From contig NZ_VCNA01000004.1 of NCBI RefSeq assembly GCF_006170445.1, positions 124,001 to 188,000 of the forward strand: DNA of 64,000 nt. Reading direction: 5' to 3'. This document shows positions 33,638 through 42,104 of this stretch, piece after piece. A model generated the notes under the pieces. It worked only from the letters and a program-made list of their open reading frames with translations. It was not told the DNA's origin and did not search any database. Position 1 is the stretch's first letter. Every line of letters begins with the position of its first letter. Position numbers and translations under genes: made by a program. The stretch is from Brevibacillus dissolubilis. GTDB lineage: Bacteria > Bacillota > Bacilli > Brevibacillales > Brevibacillaceae.

Positions 33638-34602
33638 TAACGCATCACCTCTAGGTATACGCCGAGTCCTGCAAACACCATACCAGTCAGCCAGAAGGTC
33701 ACGACTACACGCCACTCTGACCAGCCTGTCAATTCAAAATGGTGATGAATCGGACTCATACGGAAAATTCGTTTGCCTCGGGTCTTAAATGAAATCACCT
33801 GCATGATGACAGAGATCGTCTCCATCACGAACACGCCGCCGATGATGGCCAGAAGCAGTTCGGTCTTAGTCAAAATCGCAATCCCGGCAAGAGCGCCGCC
33901 CAAGGCAAGCGAACCGGTGTCTCCCATGAAGACGCGGGCCGGATGGGCATTGAACACGAGGAACCCCAGCACGGAGCCGACTACCGCAGCACTGAAGATC
34001 GCGGTATCCAAGTCGCTCGACATCCACGCGATGATTGCATACGCGCCAAAAGCGATTGCGCCTGTACCCGCCAACAGACCGTCGAGACCGTCTGTGATAT
34101 TGACCGCATTGGTCGTACCGACGAGTAAGAACACGAGGAACGGGAAGTACATCCATCCAAGGTCAAAGCTCCAGTGTGTCCCTGGAAAATGCAGGGTCGT
34201 ATCGTGCTTCATCAGAATCAGCAGATAGTACGCACCGATCGCCAGGATGATCTGACCGAGAAACTTTTGTCTGGCGGTAAGCCCCAGATTACGCTTCTTG
34301 CTGATCTTAATGAAATCATCTAAAAATCCAATCAAGCCGTAGCCAAACGTCACCAAGACAAGGAAGTAGACCTCCATGGTCGCGTTGGCGAACTTGAGAA
34401 CGGTAAAGATAAGTGCAAGCAGAATGATCGTACCGCCCATCGTAGGCGTTCCCGCTTTTTTCTGGTGCGACTGCGGCCCCTCTTCGCGAATGGCCTGCCC
34501 GAACTTCAATCGTCGTAGGACTGGGATAAACAGTGGTCCGATGAGTACGGCGATCAAAAAAGCGGCGACGATAGTAATGATGAGGACATTATCAAAAGGC
34601 AT
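33637..34602 (-). CDS. mraY: phospho-N-acetylmuramoyl-pentapeptide transferase MraY
   Basis: 321 aa, about ten membrane segments; makes lipid I from UDP-MurNAc-pentapeptide and undecaprenyl phosphate. Family motifs: [34 protein letters not shown] (DD of the Mg site), [25 protein letters not shown] and the His-rich [14 protein letters not shown]. Overlaps murD by one base. Confidence 0.97.
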   Translation of the reverse strand: MPFDNVLIITIVAAFLIAVLIGPLFIPVLRRLKFGQAIREEGPQSHQKKAGTPTMGGTIILLALIFTVLKFANATMEVYFLVLVTFGYGLIGFLDDFIKISKKRNLGLTARQKFLGQIILAIGAYYLLILMKHDTTLHFPGTHWSFDLGWMYFPFLVFLLVGTTNAVNITDGLDGLLAGTGAIAFGAYAIIAWMSSDLDTAIFSAAVVGSVLGFLVFNAHPARVFMGDTGSLALGGALAGIAILTKTELLLAIIGGVFVMETISVIMQVISFKTRGKRIFRMSPIHHHFELTGWSEWRVVVTFWLTGMVFAGLGVYLEVMR

Positions 34603-34632
34603 GCCCCGAACCCCCTTTCTCGACGTTTACGT

Positions 34633-36114
34633 TTATGATTGTCGCTTCAGAATCGCTTCGCGTGCCACTTCTCTGTCGTCAAAGGAGTGGACTTGCCCTT
34701 TTACGATCTGATACGTCTCATGCCCCTTGCCTGCGATGAGGATCACGTCCCCTGCGCTGGCATCGTTGATGGCATGCGTAATCGCTTCACGTCGATCTGT
34801 GATGGTTGTGTAACGCTCTTCTGATACAGCGCCCAGCCCGGCAATCATGTCGGCAAGGATGGCGTCTGGCTCCTCGGAGCGTGGGTTATCTGATGTAAAG
34901 ACGGAGGTATCGGCGTATTTTGTTGCAATTTGTGCCATAATTGGGCGCTTGGTACGGTCGCGGTCTCCCCCGCATCCGACGACGCAGGTGACGCGGCCTT
35001 GGGCGAATTCTTTTACAGTCAACAGCGCATTTTCCAAGGAGTCCGGCGTGTGGGAATAATCCACAATCACGGTAAAGTCCTGTCCAGCCGCCACCGGCTC
35101 AAAGCGTCCGTTGACACCCTTGATCTGCTCCAGGCTTTCTTTGCACTCAGCCAAGGTGACTCCCTCAGCGAGAGCGGTTGCAATCGCAGCCAGCGAGTTG
35201 TACACGTTGAACTTGCCCATGAGCTGGAGATGAAAATCAAGTGTGCCTGCAAACGTCTCAATCGTGCAGGACGTCCCATGAGCGGTTACGCGGATATTGG
35301 TCGCGCGGACATCTGCCGGCTGATCAATCCCGTAGGTCACGATGCGGACAGGTGCGACACGTGCAAAGAACTCAGAAGCTTCGTCATCTGCATTCAGCAC
35401 TGCTGTCTTGATCCGATCTGTGTCGGTACTGTATTGATTGCCCAATTGCGCAAACAGCAGCGATTTGGCATGCTTGTAATTTTCCATCGAGCCGTGGTAG
35501 TCCAAGTGATCCTGCGTCAGATTGGTAAACACGGCCGTATGTACATTGACACCACGGACACGCCCCATATCCAGCGCATGAGAAGAAATTTCCATAATGG
35601 CATAATCCGTATCAAGATCACGCATGCGACGGAAGGCGTGCTGGAGTTCGAGAATATCCGGCGTGGTGTTTTTGGACTCTTCCACCACATCACCAATACG
35701 CATATGGATCGTGCCGATCAGACCGTTGCGCTTGCCGCGGTCCTGCAGAATTTTATCGATCAAATGAGTCGTCGTCGTCTTCCCGTTCGTACCTGTGACC
35801 CCGATCAGACGCAGCTCCTGGGTCGGCGACTGATAGAAGCGGTCTGCAAGCAGGGCCTGTGCCCGGCGTGTATCAGGAACCATCACGACCGTTCCGGTAA
35901 CGTCAATTTCTTTTTCGGCTAAAATCGCTGCTGCACCCAGCTCGATTGCTTTTGCAGCATAATCATGGCCATCAACAGTAAAACCCGGCAGACAGACAAA
36001 CAAATCCCCCGGTTTCACTTTGCGTGAATCTGCCGTTATACCCGTTATCTCCACTTCTACATTTCCTTTTGTGCGGACTGTAAGCAGTGGAGCGAGCAGA
36101 TCCCTAAGTAACAT
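34633..36114 (-). CDS. murE: UDP-MurNAc-tripeptide synthetase MurE (meso-DAP type)
   Basis: 493 aa Mur ligase. P-loop GVTGTNGKTTTTHLI, MEISSHALDMGRV and the specificity motif DNPRSEEP near residue 410, which selects meso-diaminopimelate over lysine (lysine enzymes lack the DNPR tetrad). It therefore points to DAP-type peptidoglycan, as expected in Bacillales. 30 bases before mraY. Confidence 0.96.
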   Translation of the reverse strand: MLLRDLLAPLLTVRTKGNVEVEITGITADSRKVKPGDLFVCLPGFTVDGHDYAAKAIELGAAAILAEKEIDVTGTVVMVPDTRRAQALLADRFYQSPTQELRLIGVTGTNGKTTTTHLIDKILQDRGKRNGLIGTIHMRIGDVVEESKNTTPDILELQHAFRRMRDLDTDYAIMEISSHALDMGRVRGVNVHTAVFTNLTQDHLDYHGSMENYKHAKSLLFAQLGNQYSTDTDRIKTAVLNADDEASEFFARVAPVRIVTYGIDQPADVRATNIRVTAHGTSCTIETFAGTLDFHLQLMGKFNVYNSLAAIATALAEGVTLAECKESLEQIKGVNGRFEPVAAGQDFTVIVDYSHTPDSLENALLTVKEFAQGRVTCVVGCGGDRDRTKRPIMAQIATKYADTSVFTSDNPRSEEPDAILADMIAGLGAVSEERYTTITDRREAITHAINDASAGDVILIAGKGHETYQIVKGQVHSFDDREVAREAILKRQS

Positions 36115-36147
36115 GACAATGGCACCCCATTCTCCAACTAGTATTGA

Positions 36148-36185
36148 CGGGAGAGGAAGTTGGCAAACGATGGCTCCCTCTCCCG
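36148..36185 (-). other. hairpin between spoVD and murE
   Basis: CGGGAGAGG arms (plus strand CGGGAGAGG...CCTCTCCCG) with an 18-base loop. No T-tract. Lies in the 87-base spacer before murE. Confidence 0.5.
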
Positions 36186-36201
36186 AAGAAATATTGTATA
36201 G

Positions 36202-38121
36202 CTAATTAGCCGTTTTGTCACCCAGATAGACGCGAATTTTTGAACCTTCTTCAACTTTCTCGCCTGGTGTCGGTGACTGCTTGATGACATGAGTGCCTTT
36301 GCCTGCTACATCCAACGGCATTGTGTAGTAGGAGCTGGTTACTTCTTTCATACTCAGTCCCAGCAGATTTGGTACTTCCACATATTTTTTGTCACCATAC
36401 TTATATTCACGCTCGATGCCATCCTTGCGTTTCTCCACCTTCAAATAGGGGAGTGCGGATTCGAGGATGTTTTTGACGATTGGAGCGGCGATCAGACCCC
36501 CGAATGCCTGTGCTTTTGGATTGTCAACCGCGACATAGACAAGGATTTTCGGATCATCGGCAGGAGCAAATCCGATAAAGGATACGATATACTCCCCATC
36601 CATATACCGACCATTTTTTACCTTTTGGGCTGTACCGGTTTTGCCGCCGACGCGGTAGCCTTCGAGATAGGCATTGCCCCCTGTCCCTTTGGCTACGACG
36701 CTCTCTAGTGCATAGCGTACCTTGGCAGAGGTCTCAGGTGTGATGACTTGGCGGACGACGCTCGGTTCGGTACGTCCGATGATATCATGGGTCACAGAGT
36801 CACGCCATTCTTTGGCAATGTAGGGCTTCATCAGCTTACCGCCGTTGATCGCAGCAGAGACGGCCGCCATCTGCTGGATCGGTGTGACCGATACCCCTTG
36901 ACCGAATGAGGTCGTCCCCAGTTCAACCGGGCCGACTCGGTTTAATTTGAACAACAGACCTTTGGATTCCCCGATCAGGTCGATGCCTGTCTTCTGACCA
37001 AACCCGAATTTGTCGATGTATTGGAACAGACGCTCTTTTTGCAGACGCTGCCCCATCGCCACGAAGCCTGGGTTGCAGGAGTTTTCTACGACTTCAAGCA
37101 TCGTCTCCTGACCGTGCCCCTGACGCTTCCAGCAGCGCAGGCGTGCACCTGCGACCATCACATAGCCGGGATCATTGAATTCCTCGTCCAAAGAGACGAC
37201 ACCCTCATTGAGCGCTGCGGCCAGTGTGACGATCTTGAAGGTGGAACCTGGCTCGTACGTTTTCCAGATCGGCAGGTTGCGGTTGATTACCTCTGTTGAA
37301 TAATCGCGGTACTTGTTAGGCTCAAAGCTTGGACGGCTGCCCATCCCGAGAATCTCCCCGGTCTTTGGGTCCATCGCAATCGCAATGACATCATCAGGCT
37401 GATACGTGACCACGGCCTGATCCAGCTCCCGTTCGATAAACGTCTGAACCTGCTTGTCAATGGTCAGGTACATGTCCATCCCATTGATAGGCGGGACATA
37501 CTGTTCGGCATGACCTGGCATCATCCGCCCCCCGGCATCTGCTGGGAACGAGACATAGCCTGGCGTACCTTTGAGGAACTTGTCATAGATTTTCTCTAAG
37601 CCGTGCAGACCTTGGTTGTCGATCCCGGTAAAGCCCAGGACGTGTGCTAACATCGTGCCTTCTGGATAGAACCGCTCGGAATCCTCCGCCACTTTGATCC
37701 CCGGTAATCCCATTGCTTGGATCTGCTGGGCTTTCTGCGGCGAGAGCTTACGTCCACCAGGGACCCGGTTGATCAGTTGGCGTTTGCTGATCGCTTTGAG
37801 GATGTCCTCCTCTTTTTGACCGAGTATGGGTGCGAGCTTACGTGCTGTTCCCTCTTTGTCCTTGATTTGAGCAGGGATGGCCATGACGGACGGTACGCTC
37901 TGGTTCTGTACCAAGTCTTCTCCATTGCGGTCTTTGATCAGGCCGCGCTTCGCCTCGAATGGGACATTTCGGGTCCACAGTGACTTCGCTTCATCTTGCA
38001 GCCATTGACCCATCACCAGTTGTATATAACCGAGCCGTGTGATCAATGCCCCGTAGAGTAAGATCCCGACAAGAAGCGCGAGAAATATCCTTCTGCGGAC
38101 GGTAACATTGGAGACCCGCAA
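36202..38121 (-). CDS. spoVD: sporulation-specific penicillin-binding protein SpoVD
   Basis: 639 aa class B transpeptidase for spore cortex synthesis. N-terminal MRVSNVTVRRR and one membrane segment, dimerisation domain, then the transpeptidase: S293 in STFK, SCN at 348-350, KTG at 494-496, and one PASTA domain at the C-terminus. C330 and C349 match the redox-sensitive pair that StoA keeps reduced in B. subtilis. Start is TTG 38121, with AGGAGG 8 bases upstream; homologs begin with the same residues. The ribosome binding site can be hidden in a hairpin with the pbpB 3' flank (38125-38182). Confidence 0.95.
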   Translation of the reverse strand: MRVSNVTVRRRIFLALLVGILLYGALITRLGYIQLVMGQWLQDEAKSLWTRNVPFEAKRGLIKDRNGEDLVQNQSVPSVMAIPAQIKDKEGTARKLAPILGQKEEDILKAISKRQLINRVPGGRKLSPQKAQQIQAMGLPGIKVAEDSERFYPEGTMLAHVLGFTGIDNQGLHGLEKIYDKFLKGTPGYVSFPADAGGRMMPGHAEQYVPPINGMDMYLTIDKQVQTFIERELDQAVVTYQPDDVIAIAMDPKTGEILGMGSRPSFEPNKYRDYSTEVINRNLPIWKTYEPGSTFKIVTLAAALNEGVVSLDEEFNDPGYVMVAGARLRCWKRQGHGQETMLEVVENSCNPGFVAMGQRLQKERLFQYIDKFGFGQKTGIDLIGESKGLLFKLNRVGPVELGTTSFGQGVSVTPIQQMAAVSAAINGGKLMKPYIAKEWRDSVTHDIIGRTEPSVVRQVITPETSAKVRYALESVVAKGTGGNAYLEGYRVGGKTGTAQKVKNGRYMDGEYIVSFIGFAPADDPKILVYVAVDNPKAQAFGGLIAAPIVKNILESALPYLKVEKRKDGIEREYKYGDKKYVEVPNLLGLSMKEVTSSYYTMPLDVAGKGTHVIKQSPTPGEKVEEGSKIRVYLGDKTAN

Positions 38122-38124
38122 AAT

Positions 38125-38182
38125 ACACTCCTCCTAACGTATAAGGTTTGTCTTTCATACCCTATTCGTCCAAGAGGAGTGT
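38125..38182 (-). promoter_or_regulatory. hairpin that can occlude the spoVD ribosome binding site
   Basis: A 9-bp perfect match pairs GAGGAGTGT (containing most of the AGGAGG of spoVD, 38125-38133) with ACACTCCTC (38174-38182) just after the pbpB stop, around a 40-nt loop. Messages reading through from pbpB would fold the site away; a transcript starting inside the loop would not. No experimental basis; loop size makes the stability moderate. Confidence 0.45.
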
Positions 38183-38190
38183 TAGAACTT

Positions 38191-40428
38191 TTACGGGCCA
38201 GTTGGCGAGACAAGTTTAACATTCAGCGTTTCCTTGCCTGTCACCTTCGTACCCGGTGCAATATTCTGTTGCGAGACAAAACCATAGCCATCCGCCGTCA
38301 CCTTCATATTGATCAGGGAGGCGAACTCCATTACCTCACGCAATGACTTGCCTTTGAAATCCGGCATCTTGACATTGGTAAGCTTGTCGGTGATCAGATA
38401 GACCTTGGTGCTTGGAGATACCTTTTCAAAAGCGGCAGGCACTTGCTGTTTGATCTTCGTGCCGGTACCGACCAACTCTACCGTCAGCCCTGCTTTTTTG
38501 GCCCGGTCTGCGGCGACCGATGCGGCGACACCTGTCAGCTCCGGCATGGTGATTTCTTTGACTGGTGCGGCTTCGACTACCTCTGTCTTGGCCTTCGGGT
38601 CCTTGAGCTGTTTTGGGTCTGGAGTCTGTTGCAGATATTTGAGACTCTGCTCCATGACCGATGTAAAGATCGGTGCGACTACCTTGCCACCCAAGACACT
38701 GGACGGCAAATCAGTGCTCGGGTCATCGACGACGACATAAACCAGTAGTTTCGGATTATCCTTTGGCGCAAAACCAATGAAGGATACGATATAGCGCCCT
38801 TCCAAAATCTTTCCATTATTATCATCGTATTTCTGTGCTGTACCCGTCTTACCTGCGACATGATAGCCCGGCACTTCAAACGCTTTACCCGTCCCGTGCT
38901 CACCCGTCACAACGGTCTCTAAGATGTCCCGCACCTCTTTGGCTGTCTTCTCACTGACAACCCGGCGTACGACTTCCCGGCTGCTTCGCTTGCTGACGGC
39001 ACCTGTGTGTGGATCGCGTAGCTCTTTAATGATATGCGGTTTGAGCATCTCCCCGCCATTGGCAATCGCCCCGACGGCTGCCACCTGCTGGATGGCGGTC
39101 ACGGCCACCCCTTGTCCAAATGTGGTAACCGCGATGTCGCGTGGGGAGCGAGGATTCAGGATGTTCTCAATCTGCCCCTTGCCTTCACTCGGCAGTTCAA
39201 TTCCGGTTAAGGAACCAAAACCGAATTCCTTAAAATATTTTTGCAGCTTCTCCTGCTTCAACCGTTCGTACCCCATCTTGACGAAGGCTACGTTACTGGA
39301 ACGCTGTACGCCTTCCAGATAGGTAATACGTCCCCACCCACGCCCGTTGTTATGGTCATTGATGCGCTTTCCGGGGATCTTCGAATACGAACCAGAGTCA
39401 TAATAGTCATTCTGATTAAATACGCCTTCCTGGATTGCCGCAGCCAGCGTAATAATCTTAAAAGTCGAGCCCGGCTCAAACATACTGCTAACCGCATGAT
39501 TCGTGAAGTTCTCAATGTTCCAATACTGATTGGGGTTAAAATGCGGACGGTTCCCCATTGCAAGCACTTCACCTGTATTGGGGTCGGTTACGAGGACCGT
39601 CATTTTTTTTGGCTTGTAGGCGGCTTCTGTCTTATCCAGTGCCTGCTCTACATAGTCCTGAATCTGGCGGTCGATGGTCAAGACGACATTCTGCCCGTCC
39701 TGTGCCGGCTGGAACTGCATCTGCCCCTCTGGCAGCTGATAGCCCGCCGCGTCGGTGATCACAGAAAGCTCCCCTTCTTTACCGCGCAGCTCTTTATCGT
39801 ATTTCATCTCAACACCCATCTTGGCCTCATCACCGTCATAGCGCAGATACCCGAGCACATGTGGTGCAAAGGTGTTATGCGGATAATAGCGGCGGGTCGT
39901 CTCGGTCATCTGGATGCCCGGCATCTGATTCACTTCCGTGCGAATCCCCTGAAAATCCTTTGGATACTGCATGTCCAAGATCTTATTGCGCTGCTCTTCC
40001 GTAATCTTGCTTGCTTCCCGGCCCAGCTCCACCCATTTGATACCTGGATTGGATGGGGTGAGTCGCTTAAACAGACGCTCCGGGGAGACGCCCAGGATCG
40101 GAGCGAGACGACTGGCCGTGCCGAACGGGTCTTTGATATAGTCATCATCCATCGGCTTGCCGTCCTTGTCCAGATCAGGCTTGAGCTTCGCTTCTACTTT
40201 ATAAGCATTGCCTTCAAAAGCAAGCACTTCCCCGTTCCGATCGAGGATGGAGCCGCGCTTCTGCTTAATCGTCTTGTCCTCTTCCCACTGCTTTTTCGCT
40301 TTCTCGATAATAAAGGCCGCATCTACGGATTGCAGCCACCACAGTCGCATCGTTAATCCCATAAAAGATAAGATAAAGAGCAGACTCAGCATCAGGATAC
40401 GCCAATTGACCCTTTTTTTGGTGTCCAT
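38191..40428 (-). CDS. pbpB: penicillin-binding protein 2B
   Basis: 745 aa class B transpeptidase of the divisome (FtsI role). One membrane segment (about 10-30), pedestal domain, transpeptidase with S321 in STFK, SSN near residue 376 and KTG near 538, then two PASTA domains (EITMPELTGVAASVAADRAKKAG; VKMPDFKGKSLREVMEFA). GGAGGGG precedes the ATG. An intrinsic terminator separates it from ftsL. It works with FtsL, DivIC, DivIB and FtsW. Confidence 0.95.
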   Translation of the reverse strand: MDTKKRVNWRILMLSLLFILSFMGLTMRLWWLQSVDAAFIIEKAKKQWEEDKTIKQKRGSILDRNGEVLAFEGNAYKVEAKLKPDLDKDGKPMDDDYIKDPFGTASRLAPILGVSPERLFKRLTPSNPGIKWVELGREASKITEEQRNKILDMQYPKDFQGIRTEVNQMPGIQMTETTRRYYPHNTFAPHVLGYLRYDGDEAKMGVEMKYDKELRGKEGELSVITDAAGYQLPEGQMQFQPAQDGQNVVLTIDRQIQDYVEQALDKTEAAYKPKKMTVLVTDPNTGEVLAMGNRPHFNPNQYWNIENFTNHAVSSMFEPGSTFKIITLAAAIQEGVFNQNDYYDSGSYSKIPGKRINDHNNGRGWGRITYLEGVQRSSNVAFVKMGYERLKQEKLQKYFKEFGFGSLTGIELPSEGKGQIENILNPRSPRDIAVTTFGQGVAVTAIQQVAAVGAIANGGEMLKPHIIKELRDPHTGAVSKRSSREVVRRVVSEKTAKEVRDILETVVTGEHGTGKAFEVPGYHVAGKTGTAQKYDDNNGKILEGRYIVSFIGFAPKDNPKLLVYVVVDDPSTDLPSSVLGGKVVAPIFTSVMEQSLKYLQQTPDPKQLKDPKAKTEVVEAAPVKEITMPELTGVAASVAADRAKKAGLTVELVGTGTKIKQQVPAAFEKVSPSTKVYLITDKLTNVKMPDFKGKSLREVMEFASLINMKVTADGYGFVSQQNIAPGTKVTGKETLNVKLVSPTGP

Positions 40429-40460
40429 GTGTATTCCCCTCCTAACATTCGGATAAAAAG

Positions 40461-40493
40461 AAAAAAATGTTACCTCAAAACAACAGGTAACAT
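40461..40493 (-). terminator. intrinsic terminator between ftsL and pbpB
   Basis: 9-bp perfect stem ATGTTACCT/AGGTAACAT with a 9-nt loop and TTTTTTTC on the minus strand, 6 bases after the ftsL stop and about 30 before the pbpB start. It has every mark of a strong terminator although the genes form one operon in relatives. Confidence 0.8.
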
Positions 40494-40498
40494 GTGAA

Positions 40499-40945
40499 TT
40501 AGTTGCTGGTCGATGCGGCTTTTACGGTATCTTTGCTGCTCCCAATCACCTTTACGTTTTCTGAGGGGAGCATACCTTGGCGGGTTGCTTCCGCTACGAT
40601 CCGGTCACGGGTGCTCATTTGGTCAATTTTTAATTGAAGAGCCTCATTTTGTCCCTGCATCTTGGTGATCTGCTTATTCAAGCTTTGGATTTGGTAGTTG
40701 TACTGGGAAATCTGCAGGTATCTCAGCCCGACGAATCCGGCCATCGCTACCAGCAGCAAAATCAGTCCGAGGTACATCAGCTTTTCGCCTGTTGGTACGC
40801 CCTGTGTCGTCTTGACGACGCGTTTTCTCTTTCGTTGTGCGGGTGGTAATGGTTGTTGCTTCAAATCCACCGCTAAATTTCCTCGGGAATAATAGCTCAA
40901 GGTACTCCCCCCATTTCTTGTATTGGTCTTTGGTTGCTTGTCCAT
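40499..40945 (-). CDS. ftsL: cell division protein FtsL
   Basis: 148 aa. Basic cytoplasmic domain, one membrane segment (LMYLGLILLLVAMAGFVGL) and an extracellular leucine-zipper-like coiled coil (YNYQIQSLNKQITKMQGQNEALQLKIDQM), ending in a short polar tail. The region MSTRDRIVAEATRQGM is the typical FtsL/DivIC end-of-coil motif. Between rsmH and pbpB as usual. Confidence 0.92.
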   Translation of the reverse strand: MDKQPKTNTRNGGSTLSYYSRGNLAVDLKQQPLPPAQRKRKRVVKTTQGVPTGEKLMYLGLILLLVAMAGFVGLRYLQISQYNYQIQSLNKQITKMQGQNEALQLKIDQMSTRDRIVAEATRQGMLPSENVKVIGSSKDTVKAASTSN

Positions 40946-40954
40946 TGTTGTGGT

Positions 40955-41887
40955 CTACAGCTTCATTGCGATGCGCAGCTTGGCCGAACGCGCGCGGTTA
41001 TTGTGCTCAAGCTCTTCTTCGCTTGGCAGGATCGGTTTGCGGGTAATCACTTTGACTTTTGGCTTGTTCCCGCAGGCACACATCGGGAAGCTCGGCGGAC
41101 AGATACAGCCCTGTGCATAATCGGCAAACGCCACTTTACAGATACGGTCCTCTAACGAATGGAACGTGATGACACTCACACGGCCACCCGGATTACAGAT
41201 ATCCATCGCATCTGTGACCGCCTCTTTAAATACATTCAGCTCGTCATTGACTGCGATGCGGATCGCCTGAAACGTACGCTTCGCCGGATGTCCACCTGTA
41301 CGGCGGGCCGCAGCAGGGATTGCTTCTTTGATGATTTCTACCAGTTGCCCCGTCGTCTCGATCGGAGCGTTTTCTCTATGTACGATGATTTGCCGGGCAA
41401 TTTTCCGGGAAAATTTCTCTTCGCCATACTCCCAGAAAATCTTCGACAGCTCAGCTTCTTCCCACTCGTTGATGACGTCGTACGCACTCAGGTCTCCCTG
41501 CTGATCCATCCGCATGTCCAATCTGGCATCAACATGATAGCTAAACCCGCGCTCTCCCTCGTCCAACTGTGGCGAAGACACACCAAGGTCAAACAACACT
41601 CCATCCACCCCGGTAAGACCCAAATCCTCGATCACCGATTTGAGATGGCGGAAGTTGCTTTTTACCAGTGTTACTTTATCTCCATAGGTAGCCAGCTTTT
41701 CTTTGGCATTCGCCAGTGCGGTGTCGTCCTGGTCGATGGCGATCAACCGTCCGCCTTCGCCTAGCTTGGAGGCGATCAATGAACTGTGCCCCGCACCGCC
41801 CAAGGTACAATCTACATAAATTCCATCCGGACGGATATTGAGTCCGTCAACAGCTTCATTCAACAAAACCGTAATATGGTGAAACAA
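40955..41887 (-). CDS. rsmH: 16S rRNA (cytosine-1402-N4)-methyltransferase RsmH
   Basis: 310 aa methyltransferase. Motifs: [14 protein letters not shown] for SAM binding, [25 protein letters not shown] and [16 protein letters not shown], ending in [24 protein letters not shown]. Modifies C1402 of 16S rRNA together with RsmI. First gene of the division operon here; mraZ, which normally precedes it, is missing. Confidence 0.96.
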   Translation of the reverse strand: MFHHITVLLNEAVDGLNIRPDGIYVDCTLGGAGHSSLIASKLGEGGRLIAIDQDDTALANAKEKLATYGDKVTLVKSNFRHLKSVIEDLGLTGVDGVLFDLGVSSPQLDEGERGFSYHVDARLDMRMDQQGDLSAYDVINEWEEAELSKIFWEYGEEKFSRKIARQIIVHRENAPIETTGQLVEIIKEAIPAAARRTGGHPAKRTFQAIRIAVNDELNVFKEAVTDAMDICNPGGRVSVITFHSLEDRICKVAFADYAQGCICPPSFPMCACGNKPKVKVITRKPILPSEEELEHNNRARSAKLRIAMKL

Positions 41888-41999
41888 AAGTCGTCACTCC
41901 CGAGGTTATAGGTTAAAATCAGTATGCTTACCCTTCCCTGCTTGTCCCACTCGCATTCGGCAGCACACAAAAAGCAGAACAGGGTGTGTCCGCGGGTAA

Positions 42000-42015
42000 C
42001 CACTTTCTCCCACTT
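42000..42015 (-). promoter_or_regulatory. MraZ-box-like repeat before rsmH
   Basis: On the minus strand AAGTGGGAGAAAGTGG contains TGGGA and TGGTT separated by 5 bases, resembling the TGGGN-N5-TGGGN operators of MraZ. A further pair TGGGA-N5-AGGGA lies about 50 bases downstream. It begins about 15 bases after the -10 box. Confidence 0.4.
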
Positions 42016-42029
42016 GGTATCTGCTATTC

Positions 42030-42058
42030 ATTATAAAAAAAACCCTGCTGATTGTCAG
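42030..42058 (-). promoter_or_regulatory. promoter of rsmH and the division operon, overlapping the ahcY terminator
   Basis: Minus strand CTGACA (42053-42058), 17-base spacer, TATAAT (42030-42035). The -35 lies inside the stem and loop of the ahcY terminator and the spacer includes its T-tract. Upstream of the 140-base leader of rsmH. Confidence 0.7.
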
Positions 42059-42062
42059 CAGG
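42034..42062 (-). terminator. terminator of ahcY
   Basis: 8-bp stem CCTGCTGA/TCAGCAGG, loop of three bases, then GTTTTTTTTAT on the minus strand, 40 bases after the ahcY stop. Confidence 0.9.
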
Positions 42063-42104
42063 ATTTTTTCTTCATGTTACGAGCCGATTTAACAGCAAAT
42101 TCGC

